From contig JAJZQN010000003.1 in the NCBI GenBank assembly GCA_021847605.1, forward strand, positions 1 through 64,000: a DNA stretch of 64,000 bases, given 5' to 3'. The notes beneath the pieces were generated by a model. That model was given only the letters and a program-made list of their open reading frames with translations, had not been told where the DNA came from and did no database searches. Origin of the DNA: Pseudomonadota bacterium (lineage in GTDB: Bacteria > Pseudomonadota > Alphaproteobacteria > Sphingomonadales > Sphingomonadaceae). The position numbers and the translations under genes are program-made. Of this stretch, positions 27,105 to 35,702 are shown piece after piece (within the stretch, counting starts at the first letter, position 1; every line of letters starts with the position of its first letter).

Positions 27105-29284
27105 GCGCCACTCTTTCCCGCCGCGCCTTCATCTCCGCATCGCTGCTGGCGGGCGGCGGCCTGCTTTTCGACCTGTCGGTCCCGCTGGCACGGGCGGATG
27201 AAGGCGCACCCGCCTTGCTGACCGCCTTCATTCGCATCCTGCCCGATAATCGCATCATCATCGGCGCGAAAAATGCGGAAATGGGGCAGGGACAAAAGAC
27301 GATGCTGCCCATGCTGATCGCCGAGGAGTTGGACGTCGACTGGGCGCAGGTGACGATCGAGCAGACCCATGCAGACCAGAAGATTTTCGGTGGTCAAAGC
27401 GCAGGGGGCAGCCGTACGACCCCACGCGAATGGATTCCCATGCGTCAGGCGGGCGCCGCCGCCCGCGCCATGCTGGTCGCTGCCGCTGCGCAAATATGGG
27501 GCGTGGCGCCTGAAACGCTCAAGACCACCGGTGGCAAGGTCACTGATCCCGCATCGGGTAAGGCCATGGCGTATAGCGACCTCGCTGCCGCTGCGGCAAA
27601 GCTGCCAGCGCCCGACCCTGCATCCCTGAAGCTCAAGGACGCGGCCGATTTCCATATTATCGGCCAGTCGATCGGCGGTATCGACACGCCGGCCATCGTC
27701 GCGGGCAAGCCCCTGTTCGGCATCGACGCGAAACAGCCCGGCATGCTCTATGCCGTGCTGGAAACCTGTCCGGCCTTTGGCGGCATCTACATATCCGCCA
27801 ATCTGGATGAGGTCAGGGCCATGCCCGGCATCGCCCATGTCCTGCCGATCAAGGGCGATGGCACGCCTGAATCCAGCTATGATGGCGTCGCCATCCTCTC
27901 CAAAAGCTGGTGGACCGCCAATCAGGCCCGCGATGCGCTGAAGGTCGAATGGGACATCAGCGCCGTCAGCGGCTTTTCAACGGAAAGCTATGCGGCGCAG
28001 GCCGCGCAAAAGCATAAGGGCAAGGCGGACGCCGATGTCATGCGCGCGGGCGACGTGGATGCCGCTCTTGCCGGTGCGGCAAAGACGGTCACGGCCGATT
28101 ATAGCTATCCTTTCATCGCCCATGGCACGCTGGAACCGCAAAATTGCACCGCCCTGTTCAAGGACGGCGCCATCGAAATCTGGGCGCCGACCCAAAATCC
28201 TGAAAATGGACGGGGTCTCGTGGCCAAGGCGCTGAACCTGCCGCCCGAGAAAATCCGCATCAATTTCACCCGCGTCGGTGGCGGTTTCGGCCGCCGGTTG
28301 ATGAACGACTATATGGTGCAATCGGCCCTGATCGCGGCGCAGGTGCCCGGCATTCCGGTCAAGCTGCTCTATAATCGTCAGAATGACATTCAGCATGATT
28401 TCTACCGCCCCGGCGGCTGGCATGCGTTTCGCGCCGGGCTGGACAAGTCGGGCAAGCTGATCGCTTTCCACGATCATTGCGTGACGTTCGGTGCGGATGG
28501 AAAACCGTCACGCGGCGCGGGCCTCCCGCCTCAGGAATTTCCCGCGGGCTTCGTCGACAACGCGCTGCTGCAACAGAGCTTCCTTGCCACCAATATGCCC
28601 ACGGGCTGGTTGCGGGCGCCCAATTCCAATGCGCAGGGCTTTGTCCATCAGGCGTTTCTTGACGAAGTGGCACAGGCAGCGGGCAAGGATTTGCCCACCC
28701 TGATGCTTGAACTGTTGCGCGGTGGTACGGACCCGGCGCCTGGCGCCGATGGTCGGCCTGTATTCTTGCCCAGCCGCGCGATCGGGGTGATTGAAAAGGC
28801 GATTGCCATGGGCAATTGGGCCGATCGCAAGTCCCTGCCCAAAGGAAGCGGCAAGGGGTTCGGCTTCTATTTCAGCCATGCGGGCTATTTCGCCGAAGTG
28901 CTGGAGGTCGAGATTGTCGATGGCGCGCCGAAGGTGAAGACGGTCTGGGTTGCAGGCGATGTCGGCAGCCACATCATCAACCCCATCAACGCGCTGCACC
29001 AATGTCAGGGCGCGGTGATCGAGGGGCTGGGGCAGGCGCTCGCCGGGCAGGCGATCACGCAGGTCGCGGGCGCAGTGGAACAGGCCAATTATGACACTCA
29101 TCCCTTTCTGCGGATCAACGACACGCCGCATATCATCGTCGAATTTGTGAAGACGGATTATCTGCCGACCGGCCTTGGCGAACCGGCGCTGCCGCCGGTC
29201 ATCCCCGCTCTGGCCAACGCCATCCATGCGGTGACGGGAAAGCGTATTCGCAGCCTGCCGATCACGCCGGAGATGCTGGCCTGA
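27101..29284 (+). CDS. iorB: Molybdopterin-binding large subunit (IorB-type), Tat-exported
   Basis: 727 aa. The N-terminus has a twin-arginine signal (LSRRAFISASLLAGGGLLFDLSV), so the folded Mo-protein and its small subunit are probably moved together to the periplasm. The molybdopterin-binding regions are typical of IorB: AEMGQG near residue 65, the GGSRTTPREW segment, ---GGGFGRR-MNDY- in the middle, GWLRAPNSNAQGF and the C-terminal GLGEPALPPVIPALANAI. Electrons must leave through a cytochrome not encoded here. In this setting an aldehyde from amine oxidation is a likely substrate (inference). Confidence 0.92.
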   Translation: MSATLSRRAFISASLLAGGGLLFDLSVPLARADEGAPALLTAFIRILPDNRIIIGAKNAEMGQGQKTMLPMLIAEELDVDWAQVTIEQTHADQKIFGGQSAGGSRTTPREWIPMRQAGAAARAMLVAAAAQIWGVAPETLKTTGGKVTDPASGKAMAYSDLAAAAAKLPAPDPASLKLKDAADFHIIGQSIGGIDTPAIVAGKPLFGIDAKQPGMLYAVLETCPAFGGIYISANLDEVRAMPGIAHVLPIKGDGTPESSYDGVAILSKSWWTANQARDALKVEWDISAVSGFSTESYAAQAAQKHKGKADADVMRAGDVDAALAGAAKTVTADYSYPFIAHGTLEPQNCTALFKDGAIEIWAPTQNPENGRGLVAKALNLPPEKIRINFTRVGGGFGRRLMNDYMVQSALIAAQVPGIPVKLLYNRQNDIQHDFYRPGGWHAFRAGLDKSGKLIAFHDHCVTFGADGKPSRGAGLPPQEFPAGFVDNALLQQSFLATNMPTGWLRAPNSNAQGFVHQAFLDEVAQAAGKDLPTLMLELLRGGTDPAPGADGRPVFLPSRAIGVIEKAIAMGNWADRKSLPKGSGKGFGFYFSHAGYFAEVLEVEIVDGAPKVKTVWVAGDVGSHIINPINALHQCQGAVIEGLGQALAGQAITQVAGAVEQANYDTHPFLRINDTPHIIVEFVKTDYLPTGLGEPALPPVIPALANAIHAVTGKRIRSLPITPEMLA

Positions 29285-29310
29285 TCGGATGGGTTATCCC
29301 CTTCTATCCG

Positions 29311-29324
29311 TCATTTGACGTAGG
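29311..29324 (+). promoter_or_regulatory. Candidate regulatory motif TCATTTGACGTAGG
   Basis: Identical over 14 bases to the reverse-strand site at 50199. It lies 76 bases before the start of the parvulin-HupE pair 1, in a 115-base gap after iorB. Confidence 0.75.
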
Positions 29325-29399
29325 GGGTGCATTCCCCAGGATCGTCATAACCTGTCAGCGCCCGGCATGTCGGACGGAAATTGGAAAGGTTATGCGCGC

Positions 29400-30224
29400 A
29401 TGCGCCCTCTGCTTGCCCCCTTACGTGGGTTGAATAACGGGATACGCGCATTGGCCGCGCGCGATCCCTTTCTGGTCTTCATCATCGTGTCGGGGGCCAT
29501 CTTCGCCCTCTATTGGGTGGTCAGCGCCCGGCGCGAAACCATCGACGTTCCTTTGTCGGTTCAGAAAAGCCTGTCCGACGATTATGAAATGATGACCGGC
29601 AAGAAGCCGGATGAACCGGCAAAGGCCAAGCTGATCCATGATTATGTGGCCGACGAACTGCTGTTTCGTGAGGCGGTGGATCGCGGCATGCACATGACCG
29701 ACAAGAATACGAAACAGCGGCTGATCGACCGCGTTCGCTTCATGATCGCCGGCGCGCCGCCGGAACCGAGCGAGGATCAGTTGATGGGCTATTATGCCAA
29801 TCATCGCGACCTGTATCAGGCCGAAGCCCGCCTGTCGGTCGATCATGTCTTTTTCGAGAAACAGCCTGCCGACGCGCCCGCCTTGCTCGCGACCCTGAAT
29901 AGCGGCGGAACGGTGAAGGGCGACGATTTCTGGATGGGGCATGATCTGCCCGATTATGGCGAATCTATGCTGCGCGGCATGTTCGGTCAGCCCTTCCTCG
30001 ATACGCTGAAAAAGGCGCCGGCCGGGCAATGGATCGGCCCGATCCGATCGACGCGCGGCTGGCACTTTGCCCGCGTGCGTGGCCGTGGGCCGTCCGCCCT
30101 GCTGCCCTACACGGCGGTACGCGATCAGGTGAAACAGGATTATCAGGCACAGCAGACCGGCAGCCTTGTCGAAACCGAGGTTGAGCGGCTGGAGAACCAA
30201 TATCGCATCAAGGTGGAGCATTGA
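29400..30224 (+). CDS. Membrane-anchored parvulin-like peptidyl-prolyl isomerase, copy 1
   Basis: 274 aa from the ATG at 29400, chosen because GGAAAGG lies upstream; an in-frame ATG at 29367 is possible. A single N-terminal helix (PFLVFIIVSGAIFALYWVV) anchors a periplasmic body of SurA/PpiC type. Conserved segments include the helical N-domain (KLIHDYVADELLFREAVDRGMHM) and a parvulin-like core near the end (WIGPIRSTRGWHFARVRGRGPS). The stop overlaps the HupE gene by four bases if the latter starts at the TTG. A paralogue with the same neighbour lies at 49293. Confidence 0.82.
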   Translation: MRPLLAPLRGLNNGIRALAARDPFLVFIIVSGAIFALYWVVSARRETIDVPLSVQKSLSDDYEMMTGKKPDEPAKAKLIHDYVADELLFREAVDRGMHMTDKNTKQRLIDRVRFMIAGAPPEPSEDQLMGYYANHRDLYQAEARLSVDHVFFEKQPADAPALLATLNSGGTVKGDDFWMGHDLPDYGESMLRGMFGQPFLDTLKKAPAGQWIGPIRSTRGWHFARVRGRGPSALLPYTAVRDQVKQDYQAQQTGSLVETEVERLENQYRIKVEH

Positions 30225-30226
30225 TC

Positions 30227-31228
30227 ATGCTGCGCCATGCGCTGTTGATCCTGCTGCTGGCGCTGGGCTTTTCCGCCCCGGCGCGGGCCGATGTCTTCCT
30301 GCTCGGCGACTTCACCATTCAGCAGGGGATGGAGCCGGGCAGTTTCGACCTCAGCGCCTCGGTCCCATCGGTCCTTGCCAGCGACAAACCGCTCGGCCTG
30401 CCCGATGGCTGCCATGAGGCCAGTCGGGATAAGCTGACGGAATCGGTGATGACCCGCTATTCCATCACCATTGCCTGCGACCGTTCGATCCGGGCAGACG
30501 ATGCCATCGTCACGCCATGGCCGGTGGATGGCGCGACCTTCCTCTCCACCGCCACCGGGGTCCGCGTGCAACAGGCGTTGCAGTCGGATGGCGACAGCCT
30601 CTCTCTCCCGATTGGGGAGGTCGCAGCGCGCAGCCGCACCCTGCCGCAGGTCGCGGTCGAATATACCTGGCAGGGTATCGTCCATATTCTGGGCGGCTGG
30701 GATCATCTCGCCTTTGTCCTGTGCCTTTGCCTGCTGGCGCGGGGACGATTTCTCCTGCTGCTCGTCACTACTTTCACCATCGGCCATTCGCTCAGTCTGG
30801 CGCTCGCCTTTTTCGACATCGTAAAAGTGCCGGTGCCGCCGGTCGAGGCGGTCATTGCCCTGTCCATCGCCTTCATGGCGCGTGAAGCGATCCGGGCGCG
30901 GGGCGATGACATGAGCGATCCGCACCGTCGCTGTCGTCAGCTTGCGGTCGTCGCGGGTTTCGGCCTTCTCCACGGCCTCGGCTTTGCGACCGTGCTGCGC
31001 GAGTTAGGCGTGGCGCCGGGTGAGCGCCTGTCGGGTCTGCTCTTCTTCAACGGCGGGGTTGAACTGGGACAGCTCATCTTCGTCCTGTGTGTATTGGCCG
31101 TGATGAAGCTGGCGTCCTTGTTCGACTATGATCGTCCCGTAAGGCAGGCGGCACTGTATGGCGCCGGCATCGTCGGCTGTTTCTGGGTCTTTGAACGGGT
31201 GATCGGCTTCACGGTGGGGGCGGCATGA
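30227..31228 (+). CDS. HupE/UreJ family membrane protein, copy 1
   Basis: 333 aa from the ATG at 30227; a TTG at 30221 overlaps the previous stop and is an alternative. It has a signal peptide (LLILLLALGFSAPARA), a periplasmic domain of about 130 residues, and then six to seven helices with the HupE/UreJ signatures (GWDHLAFVLCL, FTIGHSLSLALAF, PVEAVIALSIAFMARE, GLLHGLGFA). HupE and UreJ are nickel permease candidates next to hydrogenase and urease genes. In this urease/ureohydrolase setting nickel or manganese supply is plausible but not shown. A paralogue is at 48311. Confidence 0.82.
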   Translation: MLRHALLILLLALGFSAPARADVFLLGDFTIQQGMEPGSFDLSASVPSVLASDKPLGLPDGCHEASRDKLTESVMTRYSITIACDRSIRADDAIVTPWPVDGATFLSTATGVRVQQALQSDGDSLSLPIGEVAARSRTLPQVAVEYTWQGIVHILGGWDHLAFVLCLCLLARGRFLLLLVTTFTIGHSLSLALAFFDIVKVPVPPVEAVIALSIAFMAREAIRARGDDMSDPHRRCRQLAVVAGFGLLHGLGFATVLRELGVAPGERLSGLLFFNGGVELGQLIFVLCVLAVMKLASLFDYDRPVRQAALYGAGIVGCFWVFERVIGFTVGAA

Positions 31229-32790
31229 TGCTGGAGGCACGGGCGCGCGCGGCGCTGGAGCGGGGCGATCTTCCCGCTGCGGCGCAGGCGGCGCAGCAGC
31301 TTGCCATGACACAGCCGCAAAGCCCCGCCGGATTCTTCCTGCTGGGCATGGCTGCGGCCGAGGCGGGGCACGTCCCTCGCGCCATCCCCATGCTGGAACA
31401 GGCGATCGCGCGCGGCGGCACCGCCGAACATTTCGCCCAATATGCGAGGCTGCTGATTCTGCTCCACCGCGATGGGGAGGCCGGGGAGGCGGCGCGGCAG
31501 GCGCTGGTCAAGGGCGGGGCCGATCCGCTGACGCTCGACACCATCGGCTGTGTGCTGGCGCGGCTTGGCGATCATGAAGGCTCTATCCTCCCCTTCGAAG
31601 GGGCGGTGGCGGGTGAGCCGGACAATCTGGGCTTCCGCTACAATCTCGCGGCGGCATGCGGTTTCACCGCGCGGATCGACGCGGCGCGCAGCCATTATGA
31701 AGTGATCCTGCGGGCCAACCCCGGCGATTCCCGCGTTCATTATGCGCTGACGATCCTGTCTCGTCAGACGATGGAGGCGAACAATATCCCCCGGCTGGAG
31801 GCTGCGCTGGGGAACGCGAAACGGCCAGAGGACAGCCTGCGCATCCGCTACGCCCTCGCCAAAAGCCATGAGGATATGGGCAACGCTGCCGATGCCTTCG
31901 CCTATCTTTCCACCGCCAACGTCGCGCAGAAACAGGCTCTTGGCTATGACTTTGCCAGCGATGCCGCCATCTTCGACGCGATTGAGGCGCTGTTCGCTGA
32001 CGGTCTGCCGCGTGGATGGAGACAGGGGCTGGATGATCCTTCGCCCATCTTCATCACCGGCATGCCGCGCACCGGCACTACGCTGGTCGACCGCATCCTG
32101 TCTTCCCACCCACAGGTCGGATCGGCTGGCGAGCTTCAGGCAATGCCCGTCGCGGTCAAGCAACTGGCTGCCACGCCTTCGCGCCTTGTGATCGACCCGC
32201 CGACCATCACCGCCAGCGCCAGCGCCGATCCCGCCGCCATGGGACAGGCCTATATGGCCCGCGCCAGCCATCACCGGCCACAGGGCAAGGCCCGCTTCAT
32301 CGACAAGCTGCCCGCCAATTTCCTCTATATCGGCCATATCCTGTCGGCCCTGCCACAGGCGCGCATCATCTGCCTGCGCCGTCATCCGCTCGATACGATC
32401 TGGAGCAATTACAAAAATCTCTTCGCCACTCAGTCATCCTATTATGCCTATAGCTATGACCTGATGGATACGGCGCGTTACTATGCGCGGTTCGACCGGC
32501 TGATGGCGCTGTGGGATCGTCTTTATCCCGGCCGGGTGCTGCAAACATCCTATGAGCAACTGGTCGCCGATCAGGAGGGGCAAACGCGCCGCCTGCTCGA
32601 TCATTGTGGTCTGGAATGGGACGCGGCCTGCCTGTCCTTCCACGAGAATAAGGCTGCCGTCGCTACGCCCAGCGCCGCGCAGGTTCGCCGTCCGCTCAAC
32701 GCCGATGCCGTCGCCCGCTGGAAACGCTATGAGGATGCTCTCGCCCCGGCACGGGATTGGCTGCTGGGGCAGGGGATCGCGGTCGACTGA
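31225..32790 (+). CDS. TPR repeat sulfotransferase family protein
   Basis: 521 aa. Residues 1-260 are tetratricopeptide-like helical repeats. From residue about 276 the sulfotransferase fold begins with the 5' phosphosulfate-binding motif FITGMPRTGTTLVDRIL, followed by FIDKLPANFLYIGHIL and the 3' phosphate-binding RHPLDTIWSNYKNLF. Such proteins are common beside TonB receptors in sphingomonads. The acceptor is unknown. It overlaps the HupE stop by four bases, so it is in one operon with the parvulin and HupE genes. Confidence 0.87.
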   Translation: MMLEARARAALERGDLPAAAQAAQQLAMTQPQSPAGFFLLGMAAAEAGHVPRAIPMLEQAIARGGTAEHFAQYARLLILLHRDGEAGEAARQALVKGGADPLTLDTIGCVLARLGDHEGSILPFEGAVAGEPDNLGFRYNLAAACGFTARIDAARSHYEVILRANPGDSRVHYALTILSRQTMEANNIPRLEAALGNAKRPEDSLRIRYALAKSHEDMGNAADAFAYLSTANVAQKQALGYDFASDAAIFDAIEALFADGLPRGWRQGLDDPSPIFITGMPRTGTTLVDRILSSHPQVGSAGELQAMPVAVKQLAATPSRLVIDPPTITASASADPAAMGQAYMARASHHRPQGKARFIDKLPANFLYIGHILSALPQARIICLRRHPLDTIWSNYKNLFATQSSYYAYSYDLMDTARYYARFDRLMALWDRLYPGRVLQTSYEQLVADQEGQTRRLLDHCGLEWDAACLSFHENKAAVATPSAAQVRRPLNADAVARWKRYEDALAPARDWLLGQGIAVD

Positions 32791-32805
32791 TCTTCTTCCG
32801 GTATG

Positions 32806-32843
32806 AAAAGGGGCGCCGTTCCAGTTGGACCGGCGCCCCTTTT
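32806..32843. terminator. Bidirectional terminator after the TPR-sulfotransferase
   Basis: A perfect 13-bp stem, AAAAGGGGCGCCG pairing with CGGCGCCCCTTTT, with a 12-base loop. It sits between convergent genes and has A and T runs on either side. Confidence 0.85.
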
Positions 32844-32899
32844 CGTTTGCGCTTATGAATGTGACAGGAGCCGCCAGATGACCGCTCCTGCCCAAGCCA

Positions 32900-35335
32900 T
32901 CAGAATTTGATGCGTCCTTCGACGCCCATCACGCGCGGTTGCACGACACCATAGCCGTAGCCGCGATAGATGATCCCGTCATTGACGATGCCTGCACGGG
33001 TCAGATCGCTCGCAGTCCCGGAAATTGCATATTTGTCGAAGATGTTGTTGGCGAAGATCGACAGATCCCACACATCGGTCTGGTACGTGATCGATGCACG
33101 ATGCAGCATGTAGGACGGCAGCATTTCGCCACCGGCGCGGCCACCCGGCGATGTCAAACGGTTGCCGGTGTAAGTGGCGGTCCAGTTCAGTGCCAGCGCA
33201 TTGTCGCCCATCGGAACTGTATAGGTGCCTGCGATGGCGCCGCTATGCTTGGTTGATCCGGGCAGGCGATCGCCAGCATAGACGCTGCCCGAACCGCTAT
33301 AGGGCGACAACAGGTCAGGCGCATCTTCGGTCAGCTTGGCGTCCAGATAGCTGTAGTTGCCGCGCAGCGTGAACTGGTCGGTCACGCGGGCGTTGAACGA
33401 GAAGTCGACACCGCGGCTGCGTGCCTTGCCGGCATTGGCCGTAATCCCGATCTGACCGTTGACCGTCTGGCTGCCCAATTGAATGCCATCCCATTTCACC
33501 TGGAACACCGACAGGGTGCCGGTCAGGCGCCCGCCAAACAGCGAGCCGCGAACACCCAGCTCGATATTCTTGGTCTTGTCCGGTTCATAGGTCAGCTCGT
33601 TGGGAAGCGCGCACAGATTCTGGCCCGGCGGCAGCGGCAGGATGCACGGCACGACACGGTTCACACCGCCGATGCGATAGCCTGTGCTGTAGGTGGCATA
33701 GGCCATGAACTGTGGGGAGAAGGTGTAGGATGTATTTGCTTTCCACACAAAACCGTCATCATTGGCCGAACCGCTGCGAACACGGGAAGATGCGATTTCC
33801 AGACTGGGATAGGGCATGCGACGACGGCCACCCGGGGTCATCGGCGTGTCCGAACCGCCGGTGATCGACGTGTCATAACGGAAATAGCGGCCACCACCGG
33901 TAATCTGCCACTTCGATGTCGGTTTGAACGTCAACTCGCCGAATACGGCCTGTTCTTCCGTCTTGGACCGGGTGAACGACACATATTCGGCATCGTCGGG
34001 ACGGTTCAGGCCGTCATAATAGCCGCCATAAATATCGCTGCCGGTGGGCGACGCGGCAAATGCCGCAAAGCCCGGCAGGGTTTCGACGCCGTTCGCCCGG
34101 AACTTCTGATAGTTGAAGAACCCGCCCAAGACCCAGCTGAAGGGGCCGCCATGGGTGGATACCAGGCGGACTTCCTGATTGAACTGGGTGCGCTTGTTCG
34201 AACCGCTTGTGGTGTAACCGGCAAAGGCCGGGAACAGCTCATAATCATAATCGAGTTCGAGCAGCAGGTTGGTGACGTCGCCTACCGAACGGACACGCTG
34301 TTTGGTGAAGGCCGAAGTCCAGATCGCCTGTGCGATGTCGCCCAGTTCGGCTTCCATTTCCAGGCTGATCAACTGCGATTTGCGGTTCGACGGCGTCAGC
34401 ATGCGGGCGGCATTTTCATATTTGCCTTCGCCGAATATGCCATTGCTGTTCGACTGTTCGCCGTCCGTCTTGGTCTGCTGATAGACATAGCTCAGATAGG
34501 CGTTGAAGCCGGGAACGGTGACGCCCAACTGGTTGCGCGTGCTGAACGTCTTTTCGAAGTTCACGTCCTTGCGCGGGCTGAAATTCTCGTCGCGCTGGGC
34601 CTGTGTACCGGCCGGATTTTCAAGCGTGCCGGGCTGCGGAATGGACACGCCCAGCGTCTTGACCAGAAACGGATTGTCGATGAAGCCGGGGTCATAATAA
34701 TAGCCGGTGGTGGTGCGGAAAGCGACCTTGTCGGCAATCAGCGGAATGTTCAGCGTGACGTCGCCGACATAACCCAGGCCGCTGGAATGCGCGACATCAT
34801 AGGCGCGACCATGCGCGGTGACGGAAAATTTGCTCGCATCGGGACGGTTGGGCATATAGCGGATCGCGCCCGCCAGCGTGCCGAGACCGTAAAGCGTGCC
34901 TTGCGGACCCAGCAGCGTTTCGACGCGCTCAATGTCCATCAGCTTGAAGTCGAGATAGAGCGGTACTTCGCCCAGATAGGTGCCGATCGCGCTGTTGGAA
35001 TTGCTGCCGGTCGTGCCAGAGCCGTCGGATGCCAGACCGCGCATGATAATGGTGGCTGCGCCGCGCGGGCCGGTATCGGTCACAGTGATGCCGGGAACGA
35101 ACGCGCCCAGATCCTTGATGTCGTCGATACGTTCGGCTTCCAACTGCTCCGCCCCGATCGCCGAGATATTGATCGGCGTTTCCATCAGGGTCGTGCTGCG
35201 GCGGGTGGCGGTGACGATGATGGTGTCGCTGTCTTCGGCGGCGGCGCCCTGCGCCATGGCGGGTGCGGCGATGGCGGCACTCGAAATGATCGTCGCGGAC
35301 AATAGTCCCAGTTTCAGCTTTGCGCGATACGACAT
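32900..35335 (-). CDS. TonB-dependent outer-membrane receptor
   Basis: 811 aa. It has a signal peptide (LGLLSATIISSAAIAAPAMAQ), a TonB box-like segment (DTIIVTATRRS), a plug domain (ETPINISAIGAEQLEAERIDDIKDLGAFVPGITV and RGAATIIMRG), and a 22-strand barrel ending in the C-terminal EGRIKF. The ligand is unknown; placement opposite the ureohydrolase triad, with shared motif DNA between them, suggests it imports the island's substrate (inference). It is the largest single gene of the island. Confidence 0.93.
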   Translation of the reverse strand: MSYRAKLKLGLLSATIISSAAIAAPAMAQGAAAEDSDTIIVTATRRSTTLMETPINISAIGAEQLEAERIDDIKDLGAFVPGITVTDTGPRGAATIIMRGLASDGSGTTGSNSNSAIGTYLGEVPLYLDFKLMDIERVETLLGPQGTLYGLGTLAGAIRYMPNRPDASKFSVTAHGRAYDVAHSSGLGYVGDVTLNIPLIADKVAFRTTTGYYYDPGFIDNPFLVKTLGVSIPQPGTLENPAGTQAQRDENFSPRKDVNFEKTFSTRNQLGVTVPGFNAYLSYVYQQTKTDGEQSNSNGIFGEGKYENAARMLTPSNRKSQLISLEMEAELGDIAQAIWTSAFTKQRVRSVGDVTNLLLELDYDYELFPAFAGYTTSGSNKRTQFNQEVRLVSTHGGPFSWVLGGFFNYQKFRANGVETLPGFAAFAASPTGSDIYGGYYDGLNRPDDAEYVSFTRSKTEEQAVFGELTFKPTSKWQITGGGRYFRYDTSITGGSDTPMTPGGRRRMPYPSLEIASSRVRSGSANDDGFVWKANTSYTFSPQFMAYATYSTGYRIGGVNRVVPCILPLPPGQNLCALPNELTYEPDKTKNIELGVRGSLFGGRLTGTLSVFQVKWDGIQLGSQTVNGQIGITANAGKARSRGVDFSFNARVTDQFTLRGNYSYLDAKLTEDAPDLLSPYSGSGSVYAGDRLPGSTKHSGAIAGTYTVPMGDNALALNWTATYTGNRLTSPGGRAGGEMLPSYMLHRASITYQTDVWDLSIFANNIFDKYAISGTASDLTRAGIVNDGIIYRGYGYGVVQPRVMGVEGRIKF

Positions 35336-35523
35336 GTTGTTCCCCTTGTTGTTGTATGCTCCCCCGGCACACTCCCTCTCCTGCGGGCGCCGGCTTGTTT
35401 CCTGTCCCGACCTGCTGCCCGTCCCTGCTGCATGTCATGGTCAGGATCGTTCGGATGGCTTCATGCCATCTCGGACTTTTTTCAGTGTGGGGGAGGCTAT
35501 GGATTGGGCAGGGCGACAAACAT

Positions 35524-35540
35524 GGGGCATTTGACGTAGG
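35524..35540 (+). promoter_or_regulatory. Inverted-repeat motif, left arm
   Basis: GGGGCATTTGACGTAGG. The first 16 bases match the complement of the right arm at 35570 in 15 positions. The centre-to-centre distance is about 46 bases. Confidence 0.8.
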
Positions 35541-35569
35541 TTGTTCGTCTATCCCTGTTCGCTGCAATT

Positions 35570-35585
35570 CTACGTCAAATACCCC
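35570..35585 (-). promoter_or_regulatory. Inverted-repeat motif, right arm
   Basis: CTACGTCAAATACCCC, the mirrored partner of the left arm, 118 bases before the triad's first start codon. The pair is the most perfect instance of the motif in the window. Confidence 0.8.
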
Positions 35586-35702
35586 ATTGGGATCGGCGCC
35601 CCTCCACGCTTACCCATCGGATTGTGGGGCGGAATTTTTCAGCGCCCGGATTCCTTTGTCTTTGCCCGCTGCGCCCCTGGCCAGTGTGGGTTGGAGAATG
35701 AC

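Larger units (their letters stand above)
35336..35702. other. Divergent promoter region, receptor/ureohydrolase triad
   Basis: 367 bases without a gene. The only structure I see is the large inverted repeat at 35524-35585, which contains two motif copies. Confidence 0.75.

Noticed and set aside
29311..29350. TTGACG within the motif as a plain -35 promoter element
   Set aside because: No convincing -10 element lies at the usual 16-18 base spacing in the sites checked, and the motif occurs in both orientations relative to the genes.
33479..35305. 608-codon open frame antisense to the TonB receptor
   Set aside because: High-GC genes give long open frames on the opposite strand; the receptor frame has a signal peptide, plug and barrel motifs, and the antisense frame has none.
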